Shown one piece after another: positions 43,549 through 52,105 of a stretch of DNA of 64,000 nt. The translations under genes and the position numbers were made by a program. Position 1 is the first letter of the stretch. Each line of letters opens with the position of its first letter. The DNA is taken from the NCBI RefSeq assembly GCF_003034915.1, contig NZ_PZJX01000029.1:186001-250000 (forward strand). The letters run 5' to 3'. This DNA is from Mesorhizobium helmanticense. Lineage in GTDB: Bacteria; Pseudomonadota; Alphaproteobacteria; Rhizobiales; Rhizobiaceae. The notes beneath the pieces are model-generated. The model was given only the letters and a program-made list of their open reading frames with translations. It did not search any database and was not told where the DNA came from.

Positions 43549-44568
43549 TTAATTCTTGGCCTTGTCGACCAGCTTGTTCTTCGAGATCCATGGCATCATC
43601 GCGCGCAGCTTGGCGCCGACTTCCTCGATCTGGTGGCTGTCGTTCATGCGGCGGATGCCCTTGAAGCGCGACAGGCCGGCGCGGTATTCCTGCATCCATT
43701 CCGAGGTGAACTTGCCGGTCTGGATATCCTTCAACACGCGCTTCATTTCGGCCTTGGTGTCGGCGGTAATGATGCGTGGGCCCGAAACATATTCGCCCCA
43801 TTCGGCGGTGTTCGAGATCGAATAGTTCATGTTGGCGATGCCGCCCTCATAGATCAGGTCGACGATCAGCTTGACCTCGTGCAGGCACTCGAAATAGGCC
43901 ATCTCGGGCGCGTAGCCGGCTTCCACCAGCGTCTCGAAGCCGGCGCGGATCAGCTCGACCAGGCCGCCGCACAGCACCACCTGCTCGCCGAACAGGTCGG
44001 TCTCGCATTCCTCGCGGAAATTGGTCTCGATGATGCCCGAACGGCCGCCGCCAACGCCGCAGGCATAGGACAGAGCCAGATCGAGCGCATTGCCCGAAGC
44101 GTCCTGATTGACCGCGACAAGGCAAGGCACGCCGCCGCCCTTCTGGTATTCGCCGCGCACGGTGTGGCCGGGACCTTTCGGCGCGATCATGACGACGTCG
44201 ACCGAGGCCTTCGGCTCGATGAGACCAAAATGCACGTTGAGGCCGTGGGCGAAGGCGATCGCCGCGCCGTCGCGGATATTCGGCGCGATCTCGTTTTTGT
44301 AGATGTCGGCCTGCAGCTCGTCCGGTGTCGCCATCATCATCAGGTCGGCCCATTTGGCGGCCTCGGCCACGCTCATCACCTTGAGCCCGTCGGCCTCGAC
44401 CTTCTTGGCGGTCGCCGAGCCGGCCTTGAGGCCGATGGCGATGTCCTTGGCGCCGGAATCCTTCAGGTTGAGCGCATGCGCCCTGCCCTGGCTGCCATAG
44501 CCGATGATAGCAACCTTCTTGCCCTTGATCAGGTTGAGATCGGCATCGCGATCGTAATAGACACGCAT
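43549..44568 (-). CDS. ilvC: Ketol-acid reductoisomerase
   Basis: Class I NADPH-dependent enzyme (339 residues) that converts acetolactate or acetohydroxybutyrate in Ile/Val synthesis. It has the Rossmann loop IIGYGSQGRAHALNL, APKGPGHTVR, and the C-terminal metal-binding DLFGEQVVLCGG and ECLHEVKLIVDL. It lies 24 bases downstream of the TetR gene with AAGGAAG before the ATG, so it may share that gene's transcript, although ilvI-ilvH are 17 kb away. Confidence 0.97.
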   Translation of the reverse strand: MRVYYDRDADLNLIKGKKVAIIGYGSQGRAHALNLKDSGAKDIAIGLKAGSATAKKVEADGLKVMSVAEAAKWADLMMMATPDELQADIYKNEIAPNIRDGAAIAFAHGLNVHFGLIEPKASVDVVMIAPKGPGHTVRGEYQKGGGVPCLVAVNQDASGNALDLALSYACGVGGGRSGIIETNFREECETDLFGEQVVLCGGLVELIRAGFETLVEAGYAPEMAYFECLHEVKLIVDLIYEGGIANMNYSISNTAEWGEYVSGPRIITADTKAEMKRVLKDIQTGKFTSEWMQEYRAGLSRFKGIRRMNDSHQIEEVGAKLRAMMPWISKNKLVDKAKN

Positions 44569-44592
44569 TGTTCTTCCTTCCCGTTTTTGAAT

Positions 44593-45246
44593 TCAGAGGC
44601 CTTGCGGCCCGGTTTTTGCTCCGTGAAGAGCGAGAAACTGCTGCGTCGCGCGGACGGCATCGCCGCCGATCGCCGCATCAGTCAATTCCAGCCGGTCGCC
44701 GAGCAGAAGGCGCATCTGCACATCGCGGGCGACCAGCCCGAAAAAGGTGCGGAACGCCGTTTCGGCGTCCGAAAAGTCGAGAAGCCCGGCTTGCCGGCCT
44801 GCTTCCAGCACCGGCTTCAGGCGCCTTGCCAGCGCGAAGCGGCCGTTCTCCAGTACGATGGCGCCGAGATCGTCCTTGCCGGAACCGGCATGGCCGACCG
44901 CCACCCGGTTCAGCGCGATCGACGTGTCGCTCGAAATCACCCTGAGCCAGTCGGAAGCGAAACGCTCCAGGCTGGCCGTCAGCGAGGCGAGGTCGAGCCC
45001 CTTGCCATCGACCGGCACCACCCGCACCTTGGAGGCTTGCCACTGCACCGTCGCGGTCAACAGCCCATCGCGGTCGCCGAACCATTTGTAGAGCGTTTCC
45101 TTGGAACAGCTTGCGCGGCGCGCCACTGCGGTCATGGTCAGGTTATCGCCCTCCTCCACCAGCAGGCGAAGGGCCGCCTCAAGCACGGCCTGCTGCCGCT
45201 CCGTCAGCGCTTCGCTGGTGTCGATGTCGGCGCTTGCCTGCAACAA
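44593..45246 (-). CDS. TetR family transcriptional regulator
   Basis: A 217-residue regulator. The N-terminal helix-turn-helix is at about residues 35-57 (TMTAVARRASCSKETLYKWFGDR). The C-terminal ligand domain resembles the AefR-like group. It is divergent from a DUF1772 membrane-protein gene across 171 bases that contain a perfect ACCGTA-CGT-TACGGT palindrome, the likely operator. It lies directly upstream of ilvC. Confidence 0.9.
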   Translation of the reverse strand: MLQASADIDTSEALTERQQAVLEAALRLLVEEGDNLTMTAVARRASCSKETLYKWFGDRDGLLTATVQWQASKVRVVPVDGKGLDLASLTASLERFASDWLRVISSDTSIALNRVAVGHAGSGKDDLGAIVLENGRFALARRLKPVLEAGRQAGLLDFSDAETAFRTFFGLVARDVQMRLLLGDRLELTDAAIGGDAVRATQQFLALHGAKTGPQGL

Positions 45247-45274
45247 TTTCTTCTCACCTTGCGAAATCTTGCGT

Positions 45275-45289
45275 ACCGTACGTTACGGT
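45275..45289. promoter_or_regulatory. Candidate TetR operator palindrome
   Basis: ACCGTA-CGT-TACGGT is a perfect 15-bp inverted repeat 28 bases upstream of the TetR start codon. It lies between that gene and the divergent DUF1772 gene. Flanking GTACC/GTACC bases extend the symmetry. Autoregulation and control of the neighbour are inferred. Confidence 0.6.
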
Positions 45290-45369
45290 TCTGTACCTCT
45301 ATGGCGTATTGCCCCAATCGGTGCAAGTCCTATCTCTGTCCTGGTCCGCTATGCCCAAACGTTTATGTG

Positions 45370-45409
45370 GAAGATGGCGGTTTATCGGGAAGATGGCGGT
45401 TTATCGCGG
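45370..45409. repeat. 19-bp tandem duplication upstream of the DUF1772 gene
   Basis: GAAGATGGCGGTTTATCGG occurs at 45370-45388 and again directly after (with CGCGG at the end), just before the start codon at 45418. It could be a recent slip duplication or a double protein-binding site. Confidence 0.75.
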
Positions 45410-45417
45410 AGATCAGG

Positions 45418-45846
45418 ATGATCGCAGGTTTGCTCGCCTTAACCGTCGCCGCCGCCTTCGCGGGCGCTGCCATCTATGTCAGTGTCGCCGAACAACCCGC
45501 GCGCCTTCGGCTCGATGACCGGGCGCTGCTGCAGGAATGGCAACCCTCCTACAAACGCGGCGCCGCCATGCAGGCGTCGATTGCCGTTATCGCCTGTATT
45601 CTTGGCGTCATTGCCTGGTGGCAGACCGGCATTCTCGCCCATCTGATTGGCGCGGTGCTGATCATTCTTCCCTGGCCATGGACGCTGATCGTGATGATGC
45701 CGGCAAACCGGTTGCTGGAGGCGATGGATGCGGCCGTCGCCAACCCGCAAGCCCGGAACTTGATCGTCAAATGGGGCAATTTCCATCTGGTTCGAGCGAC
45801 GCTTGGCGTAATGGCGGCATTGGCATTCCTTGCGGGTAGCGCCTGA
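45418..45846 (+). CDS. DUF1772 family membrane protein
   Basis: A 142-residue protein with four hydrophobic helices, matching the anthrone-oxygenase-like DUF1772 family (N-terminal AAAFAGAAIYVSVAEQPAR, C-terminal NLIVKWGNFHLVRATLG). Start ATG at 45418 with GGAG upstream. It is divergent from a TetR regulator and probably under its control. Biochemical role unknown. Confidence 0.82.
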   Translation: MIAGLLALTVAAAFAGAAIYVSVAEQPARLRLDDRALLQEWQPSYKRGAAMQASIAVIACILGVIAWWQTGILAHLIGAVLIILPWPWTLIVMMPANRLLEAMDAAVANPQARNLIVKWGNFHLVRATLGVMAALAFLAGSA

Positions 45847-45900
45847 CGTCACCGTGATTTGCCTGCAGCGCCTTCGATGGCCTTTCCGTCATTGGCCGGA

Positions 45901-47127
45901 TCAATCCTGCCACAACGCTTCCGCAAACCCGATCCGCCTGAATGGATCGATCACGGTTCCAGCCACCATCGAGGCAAGAATCCTCGGCGTCGGCGGGATT
46001 CTTGCGACCGTCGCCACCAGCCTGTCGCGGACAAACGGCATCAGCATCGAATCCGACTGGTAGAACGGCGTCAGCGCCAGCGACAGCGCCTGGAAGACCC
46101 GGACATGCCACCGCCGCGCCTGGACATAGGCCGCCAGCGCGGTGTCGACGCCGCCCGCCCGCACAAGCGCGTAGTTGAGCGCCGCGGCGTCGAGAAGCGC
46201 CATGTTCGCGCCTTGCCCGAGCTGCGGGCTGGTCGAATGCGCGGCATCGCCGATCACAGCCAGTCGCCGGCCAACCGGCAGCTTGAGCGTGTGATGGCCG
46301 TAGCGAGCCAGCGAGAGCTGGTCGAAACTGTCGATCTGGCGTGTGAACGCCTCGCATTCCGGCCACAGGCCGACCACCCTCGCCTTCCACGCTTCAAGGC
46401 CCATGACCCGCACGTCCTCGACATCAGCCGGTTTCAGGCTCCAGAAGAATGCCGCCATCGTCTCAGCGCCCGGTTCAGGCCGGCCGATCGGCAGCACGCC
46501 GATCATCACCCTGGCTCTGTCGTAGCGCTGCAGCAGGGCGCGTTCGTCGAAACCGTTGCCGTGCCAGCCGAGCGACGCCCAGAACGCACCATAGGCCAGC
46601 GGCCGGGGTTCGCCGGGATTTTTCAAGCACTGCCGCAGTTTGGAGCGCGAACCGCTGGCATCGACGACCAGGTCGAACGGCCCTGTCCTTCGTCCGTTGC
46701 CGCAGATCAGCACCGCTCGTTCGCCGGCCTCCAGCGTTTCGACCTCTACGCCCGTCTCGATGGCGATCGCTTCGCGCCGGACGGCGCGGAAAAGCACGCC
46801 GAACAAGGCCGCGCGATGCACCGCCAGGCCGAAACGACCGCCGCGCCGCGCATCGTAGCGCACATCGAGCACGGTGCGGCCGGTCCTGGCGTCGGCGCCA
46901 TGCAGGCGTTCGATCCGGCTGCCCAGCGCCATGATGTCGTCGAGCAGGCCGAGATCGGCCAGCACTGTCAGCCCGGTCGGCTGCAGGATCAGCCCGGAGC
47001 CGACCGGCTTTGGTTCGTCGAAGCGCTCGAAGACGGTGACCCGATGCCCGGCGCGCTTCAGATAGAGCGCGGTGGCGAGCCCCGCCGGCCCGGCGCCGGC
47101 AATCGCGATGTCGAGAGAATTGCCCAT
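45901..47127 (-). CDS. FAD-dependent monooxygenase (PHBH-like aromatic hydroxylase family)
   Basis: A 408-residue flavoprotein. It has the N-terminal dinucleotide-binding motif IAGAGPAGLATALYLK, the middle DLVVDASGSRSKLR, and the second FAD motif AVIGDAAHSTSPQLGQGANMALLDA. The substrate is not apparent. I start it at MGNSLDIAIAG (47127), close to the fold start. The gene is a single unit, convergent with the DUF1772 gene. Confidence 0.88.
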   Translation of the reverse strand: MGNSLDIAIAGAGPAGLATALYLKRAGHRVTVFERFDEPKPVGSGLILQPTGLTVLADLGLLDDIMALGSRIERLHGADARTGRTVLDVRYDARRGGRFGLAVHRAALFGVLFRAVRREAIAIETGVEVETLEAGERAVLICGNGRRTGPFDLVVDASGSRSKLRQCLKNPGEPRPLAYGAFWASLGWHGNGFDERALLQRYDRARVMIGVLPIGRPEPGAETMAAFFWSLKPADVEDVRVMGLEAWKARVVGLWPECEAFTRQIDSFDQLSLARYGHHTLKLPVGRRLAVIGDAAHSTSPQLGQGANMALLDAAALNYALVRAGGVDTALAAYVQARRWHVRVFQALSLALTPFYQSDSMLMPFVRDRLVATVARIPPTPRILASMVAGTVIDPFRRIGFAEALWQD

Positions 47128-47199
47128 GGCCCGCCGAATCCCGCCCAGGCCGGACAATCCTTCAGCGGTATCGGCAAATCAAGCTACAGGCGCCAAAGG

Positions 47200-47610
47200 T
47201 CAGCCTTGGGTGGCGTCAAAAGCGGCGCGCGCGTCGCGCACCGCGCCGTGGTTGAGTTCGGCCCACTGGACCAATTGCTGCAAGGGCCCGAACATCGAAC
47301 GTCCGAGATCGGTGAGGCTGTACTCGACGCTCGGCGGCTTGGTTGGGAACACCTCGCGATGGACATAGCCGTCACGCTGCAAATCGTGCAGCGTCTGGGT
47401 GAGCATACGCTGTGAAATGTCGGGCACGAGACGCCGCAGTTCGCCAAAGCGATACGGCCTCTCCGCCAGTGCCATCATCAGCAGCGAACTCCATTTGCCG
47501 CTGATGCCCTGGATCACATCGCGAACAGGGCAATCGGCAAAATTGCCCCCATCGGTCATGGCTTTGTAGACCTCCATCTTCGATCGCAGATTGAGGATCT
47601 TGCTGTCCAT
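47200..47610 (-). CDS. HxlR family transcriptional regulator
   Basis: A 136-residue winged-helix regulator. The HxlR signature is present: Cys in FADCPVRDVIQGISGKWSSLLM, PDISQRMLTQTLHDLQRDG and YSLTDLGRSM. Start at MDSKILN (47610), preceded by AAGGAA. It is divergent from an NmrA/QOR2-like reductase across 135 bases. This arrangement is common for redox- or electrophile-sensing HxlR regulators, and the single N-terminal Cys could be the sensor. Confidence 0.9.
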   Translation of the reverse strand: MDSKILNLRSKMEVYKAMTDGGNFADCPVRDVIQGISGKWSSLLMMALAERPYRFGELRRLVPDISQRMLTQTLHDLQRDGYVHREVFPTKPPSVEYSLTDLGRSMFGPLQQLVQWAELNHGAVRDARAAFDATQG

Positions 47611-47745
47611 CGCTGGTTCCTTGCGTGTGCCTACCTCCCGCAAAACTGCCTTCTTTACGAGGGTCGGTCAATTCCTATTTTAGTGCTGCTCTCTTTTTGA
47701 GACTATATGAACACCCACCGCTTCGGCGCAACGACAGGACCTCCA

Positions 47746-48639
47746 ATGACCGAAACCCTTCTCGTCACCGGCGCTTCCGGCCAGCTTGGCCGCGGCGTCA
47801 TTCATCATCTGCTGGACACGCTCAAGGTTGCGCCCACGCAAGTCATCGCTACCACGCGCGATCCCGCCAGCCTCGCCGACCTGGCGGCGCGCGGCGTGAC
47901 CGTCAGGGCCGCCGACTTCAACGACAAGGCGTCGTTGACCAGTGCCTTCGAGGGCGCCGACAGGGTGCTGATCATCTCGACCGGTGATCTTGACCTCAAA
48001 AGCGGCAAGCGCCTGAAACAGCATGAGACGGCGGTCGCGGCGGCCAAGGAAGCCGGCGTCTCGCATTTGCTCTACACCTCGATGCCCAACCCGGAGCCGG
48101 TATCGCCGGTGCTGTTTGCCGGCGACCATTACGGCACCGAACAGGCGATCAAGGAGAGTGGCATCCCCTATACGATCTTCCGCAACGGCTGGTATCAGGA
48201 GAACCTGTTCATGTCGCTGCCGCATGCCATCGCCTCGGGGCACTGGTACACATCCGCAGCCGACGGCCGCACCGCCCATGGCGCCCGCGACGACATGGCA
48301 GCGGCAATCGCCGCCGGCCTCGCTTCTGGTTCGCGCGAAAGCAAGACCTACACGCTGACCGGCCCACAAGCCTATACCGTTGCCGAGATCGCCGCCCTGG
48401 TGACCGAGGTCACCGGTAAGCCGCTTGAAGTCATTCAACTGCCAGACGAGGCCTTGACCGAAGGGGTGAAGGCAGCAGGCGTTCCCGAGGACTTCGCCCG
48501 CATCATCGTTTCCCTCGACGCCAACACCCGCTCCGGCCGCATCAACATGGTGACCGATGCGATCGAGACGCTTTCGGGCCGCAAGCCCAAATCGTTGAAG
48601 CAGTTCCTCGAGGCGAACAAGGCGGCGCTGGCCGGCTGA
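47746..48639 (+). CDS. NmrA-like NAD(P)H:quinone oxidoreductase (QOR2 type)
   Basis: A 297-residue short-chain reductase of the NmrA/QOR2 group. It has the N-terminal TLLVTGASGQLGRGVIHHL, the central YTSMPN, and FRNGWYQENLF followed by the GARDDMAAAIA block typical of the YtfG-like reductases. It should reduce quinones with NAD(P)H. It is divergent from the HxlR gene and probably regulated by it. A half copy of the palindromic element follows 22 bases after the stop. Confidence 0.88.
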   Translation: MTETLLVTGASGQLGRGVIHHLLDTLKVAPTQVIATTRDPASLADLAARGVTVRAADFNDKASLTSAFEGADRVLIISTGDLDLKSGKRLKQHETAVAAAKEAGVSHLLYTSMPNPEPVSPVLFAGDHYGTEQAIKESGIPYTIFRNGWYQENLFMSLPHAIASGHWYTSAADGRTAHGARDDMAAAIAAGLASGSRESKTYTLTGPQAYTVAEIAALVTEVTGKPLEVIQLPDEALTEGVKAAGVPEDFARIIVSLDANTRSGRINMVTDAIETLSGRKPKSLKQFLEANKAALAG

Positions 48640-48661
48640 ACCTTTGAGATGCCGGCGGGAC

Positions 48662-48770
48662 AGCGCCCCCTCTGTCCTGCCGGACATCTCCCCCTCAAGG
48701 GGGGAGATTGGATGTCGCTTCGGCTTTCGCCAATCACCAACGCTGGAAGGCCGGCGAAACGTAGAAGCTG
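48662..48770. repeat. Nested palindromic element, partial copy 4 (intergenic)
   Basis: One full left arm (GCCCCCTCTGTCCTGCCGGA... to CCCCCTCAAGGGGGGAGATT, about 48664-48710) and a central CGGCTTTCGCCAA (48721-48733). No recognisable right arm follows, so it is a half or decayed copy. It lies between the convergent ends of the quinone reductase and kup genes, where its palindrome might act as a terminator. Confidence 0.85.
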
Positions 48771-48790
48771 CCGAATATTCTGCGCCGCAG

Positions 48791-50710
48791 CTAAATAGCC
48801 ACCTGCGTTCCGATCTCGACCACGCGTCCGGTCGGGATCTGGAAATACTCTGTCGCATCCGCCGCCGTGCGCGCCAGGCCGATGAACAGCTTGTCCTGCC
48901 ACACCGGCATGCCGGAATTGGGCGACGCCTTGAGCGAACGCCGCGACAGGAAGAACGACGTGGTCATGATGTCGAACTTCCAGCCCTGCTTGCGGCAGAT
49001 CGCCAGCGCGCGCGGAATGTTGGGCTGCTCCATATAGCCGAAGTTCAGCGTCACCCGCATGAACAGATCGTTGAGCGTCTCCATCTTGACCCGCTCGCTG
49101 TCGGGCACGATGGGCTGCGGCGCCGTCACCACCGAAAGGATGACGTTCTGCTCGTGCAGCACCTTGTAGTGCTTCAGGCTGTGCATCAGCGCAGTCGGCG
49201 CGCTGAGCGGATCGCTGGTCAGGAACACGGCCGTGCCGGACACGAGCTGCGGTTTCTTCTTCAACAGGTTGCCGGCAAGGAAATCGAGCGGAATCTCGTT
49301 GCGGCGGGTCTTGTCGAACAGATAGCGGCTGCCCCGCACCCAGGTCCACATGGCCAGCACGACCGTGAAGGCCACCGCCAGCGACGCCCAGCCGCCTTCG
49401 AACACCTTGACGATGTTGGAGGCAAAGAAGCCGATATCGATGAAGGCGAACAAAGCCGTCAGGCTCGCGGCCAGCCAGAACTGCCATTTCCAGATGCGGG
49501 TCATGATGACGTAGAGCAGCACCGTCGTCACCAGCATGTTGCCGGTCACCGAAATTCCATAGGCCGACGCCAGCCTGCTGGATTCGCCGAAACCGACGAC
49601 CAACAGCATCACCACCAGCGCCAGCAGCAGATTGACGCGCGGCATGTAGATCTGGCCGGATTGTCTTTCCGACGTATGCAGGATTTCGAGCCGCGGCAGC
49701 ATGTTGAGCTGCACCGCCTGTCTCGTCAGTGAGAAAGCGCCCGAGATCACCGCCTGGCTGGCAATCACGGTCGCCGCCGTCGCCAGCACCACCATCGGTA
49801 TCAGCGTCCAGCCCTCGTTCATCTCGAAGAACGGGTGGCCGACGACACCGCCATTGGCCAGCACGAAGGCGCCCTGGCCGACATAGTTGAGCAGCAGGCA
49901 AGGAAACACGATGGCCAGCCACGCCAGCACGATCGGCTTGCGGCCGAAATGGCCGAGATCGGCATAGAGCGCCTCGGCGCCGGTGACGGCAAGAAAGATG
50001 GCGCCGATCGTCACGAAGGCGACATCTGGCGAATTGATCAGGAAGGCGACGATATAATGCGGGCTGATGGCCAGCAGGATTTCCGGGTCGTCGATGATGT
50101 GGTTGATACCCGACAGGCCGATGGCCAGGAACCAGACGGCGGTAATCGGGCCGAAAATCAGGCCAACGCCGCCGGTGCCGAACCGCTGCACCGAAAACAG
50201 GATCGCCAGAATGACCAGCGTCAGCGGCACCACGTAAGGCTGGAACGTCGGCGTAACGACGTTCATGCCCTCGACCGCCGAGAGCACGGAGATTGCCGGG
50301 GTGATCACGGCGTCGCCAAAAAACAGGGAAGCGCCGACAATGCCTATGCCCAGAATCACCGCCGAGCGGGTCGGAAAACTGCCACGCGCCAGCGCCATCA
50401 GCGACAGCACTCCGCCCTCGCCGCGATTGTCGGCCCTGAGCACGAACATGATGTATTTGATGGTGACGATAATGGTCAGCGACCAGATGATCAGCGACAG
50501 CACGCCGAGAATGTCGCCGCGCTCGGCGACATTGCCGCCCGCCGACGCACGCAACGCCTCGCGGAACGCATAGATCGGGCTGGTGCCGATATCGCCGTAG
50601 ACCACGCCGAGCGCGCCCAGCATCAGAACCTTGGTGCTGTGCTGTTCAATCTCCGGATGGCTCGATTGTTCGACGGTTTCTGCCTCACTACCAGTGTTGG
50701 CAAGGGCCAT
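48791..50710 (-). CDS. kup: Potassium uptake protein Kup
   Basis: Low-affinity potassium:proton symporter (639 residues). It has an N-terminal KVLMLGALGVVYGDIGTSPIYAFREAL, a stretch of 12 hydrophobic helices to about residue 440, and a soluble C-terminal domain. Start ATG at 50710 with GGAG 8 bases upstream; a GTG three codons earlier is less well placed. Confidence 0.95.
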   Translation of the reverse strand: MALANTGSEAETVEQSSHPEIEQHSTKVLMLGALGVVYGDIGTSPIYAFREALRASAGGNVAERGDILGVLSLIIWSLTIIVTIKYIMFVLRADNRGEGGVLSLMALARGSFPTRSAVILGIGIVGASLFFGDAVITPAISVLSAVEGMNVVTPTFQPYVVPLTLVILAILFSVQRFGTGGVGLIFGPITAVWFLAIGLSGINHIIDDPEILLAISPHYIVAFLINSPDVAFVTIGAIFLAVTGAEALYADLGHFGRKPIVLAWLAIVFPCLLLNYVGQGAFVLANGGVVGHPFFEMNEGWTLIPMVVLATAATVIASQAVISGAFSLTRQAVQLNMLPRLEILHTSERQSGQIYMPRVNLLLALVVMLLVVGFGESSRLASAYGISVTGNMLVTTVLLYVIMTRIWKWQFWLAASLTALFAFIDIGFFASNIVKVFEGGWASLAVAFTVVLAMWTWVRGSRYLFDKTRRNEIPLDFLAGNLLKKKPQLVSGTAVFLTSDPLSAPTALMHSLKHYKVLHEQNVILSVVTAPQPIVPDSERVKMETLNDLFMRVTLNFGYMEQPNIPRALAICRKQGWKFDIMTTSFFLSRRSLKASPNSGMPVWQDKLFIGLARTAADATEYFQIPTGRVVEIGTQVAI

Positions 50711-50813
50711 GGACGACACTCCGATAAGCGCGCGGTGCTCTACGCTTGCTGCGATGCAATATCAAGTGCCGCCGCGTAATCGCTTCCATGCGGGTAATGC
50801 AAAGCTGCCATCT

Positions 50814-51554
50814 CTACCACCCGCAAGCTTTCAGGAACCGCCCCACCGTGCCGGCCATGCCATACTCCAATGCGTCGGCTGTCAACCCGTGCCCGATCGA
50901 TACTTCGGCCAAGGCCGGGATGCGCTTGACTAATGCCGGCAGATTGGCCACCACCAGATCGTGCCCGGCATTGACCTGCAGCCCGGCGGCAAGCGCGGCA
51001 TCCGCGGTTTTTCCCAGTCTTTCTACTTCCTTCGCCGCTTTTGCCGAATCGGAATGGTAGCTGCCATAGGGGCCGGTATAGAGTTCGATACGGTCGGCCC
51101 CGGTGTCGCGCGCGGCTCTCATGCCGTCCGGATCCGCATCGGAAAACAGCGACACGCGCAAGCCTCCCTTTTTCAGGCGCTTGACGATCGGTGTCAGGAA
51201 CCCCGCTTCTTCAACGAAGTTCCAGCCATGGTCCGAGGTGGCCTGGGCAGGGTCGTCGGGCACCAGCGTCACCTGCTCCGGCTGGTGCTTTTCCACCAGC
51301 GCGAGGAAATCCTCGCTCGGATAGCCCTCGATGTTGAATTCCGCCTTGGGGAATTCGTCGTCGATCAGCGCCCTGATCTCCGGCACGTCGGAATGCCTGG
51401 TGTGCCGCTCGTCGGGCCGCGGATGCACCGTCAGCCCGTGCGCGCCCGCCGCAAGGGCAAGGCGCCCGAGCCCGATCACGCTTGGCCATGGCAGGTCGCG
51501 CCGGTTGCGCAGCATGGCGATGGCGTTGAGGTTGACGGAGAGCTTTGCGGGCAT
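50814..51554 (-). CDS. pdxJ: Pyridoxine 5'-phosphate synthase
   Basis: Last step of the DXP-dependent vitamin B6 pathway, joining aminoacetone phosphate and deoxyxylulose phosphate (246 residues). Seen: LSVNLNAIAMLRN, GAHGLTVHPRPDERHTR, EFNIEGYPSEDFL, and the C-terminal SIGHGLTADALEYGM. Start at MPAKLSVNLN (51554). It is a single gene. Confidence 0.95.
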   Translation of the reverse strand: MPAKLSVNLNAIAMLRNRRDLPWPSVIGLGRLALAAGAHGLTVHPRPDERHTRHSDVPEIRALIDDEFPKAEFNIEGYPSEDFLALVEKHQPEQVTLVPDDPAQATSDHGWNFVEEAGFLTPIVKRLKKGGLRVSLFSDADPDGMRAARDTGADRIELYTGPYGSYHSDSAKAAKEVERLGKTADAALAAGLQVNAGHDLVVANLPALVKRIPALAEVSIGHGLTADALEYGMAGTVGRFLKACGW

Positions 51555-51664
51555 TTTTCGGGTCCGGTCTGATCCTGGCGCGCATCTATAGCGTCTTTGA
51601 CGGGAACAGACAGGGGGTTTCGGGTGTTCCAAGGTGAACGATTGCGTCCACCGAAGGAGGTCCC

Positions 51665-52087
51665 GTGAATTTTCTCGACGAGGTGCCGGCAGTCCGCCGC
51701 ATCGACACCACCCGCGCCGATCTTTTCGCCATCGATGTCGTTGGCCATGTCACGGCCGCGGACGCGGAGAATTTGTTCGGGTTGCTGGAGGCGGCTTATG
51801 CGCTGCACGACAGGATAGATGTGCTCGTGCGCCTGGTCGACCATGACGGCGTCGACTGGGCCGATGTGTCGGACGAGACGATCGAACAGGGCACGGCTGA
51901 CGCCGTGGCGCATATCGGCCGCTGTGCGGCAATCGGCGAGCCAAACTGGATACCGGGCGCACAAGGCATTCTGCCTGCCTCCGTGCCAATCGAATTCAGG
52001 CACTTCGAGGCCAAGGACGAAGCGGCCGCCTGGGAATGGCTGGCTGCCAAGTCGATCAGTCCACCGGTGATGCCGGCAGGATCGTGA
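51665..52087 (+). CDS. SpoIIAA-like (STAS-like) protein
   Basis: A 140-residue protein that fits the SpoIIAA-like superfamily: an alternating beta/alpha pattern with FAIDVVGHVTAADAENLF near the N-terminus and VPIEFRHFEAKDEAAAWEWL at the C-terminus. Starts with GTG after a strong GGAGG site. Ligand and role unknown. Confidence 0.75.
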   Translation: MNFLDEVPAVRRIDTTRADLFAIDVVGHVTAADAENLFGLLEAAYALHDRIDVLVRLVDHDGVDWADVSDETIEQGTADAVAHIGRCAAIGEPNWIPGAQGILPASVPIEFRHFEAKDEAAAWEWLAAKSISPPVMPAGS

Positions 52088-52105
52088 TGGTGACGCGGGA
52101 TCGGT

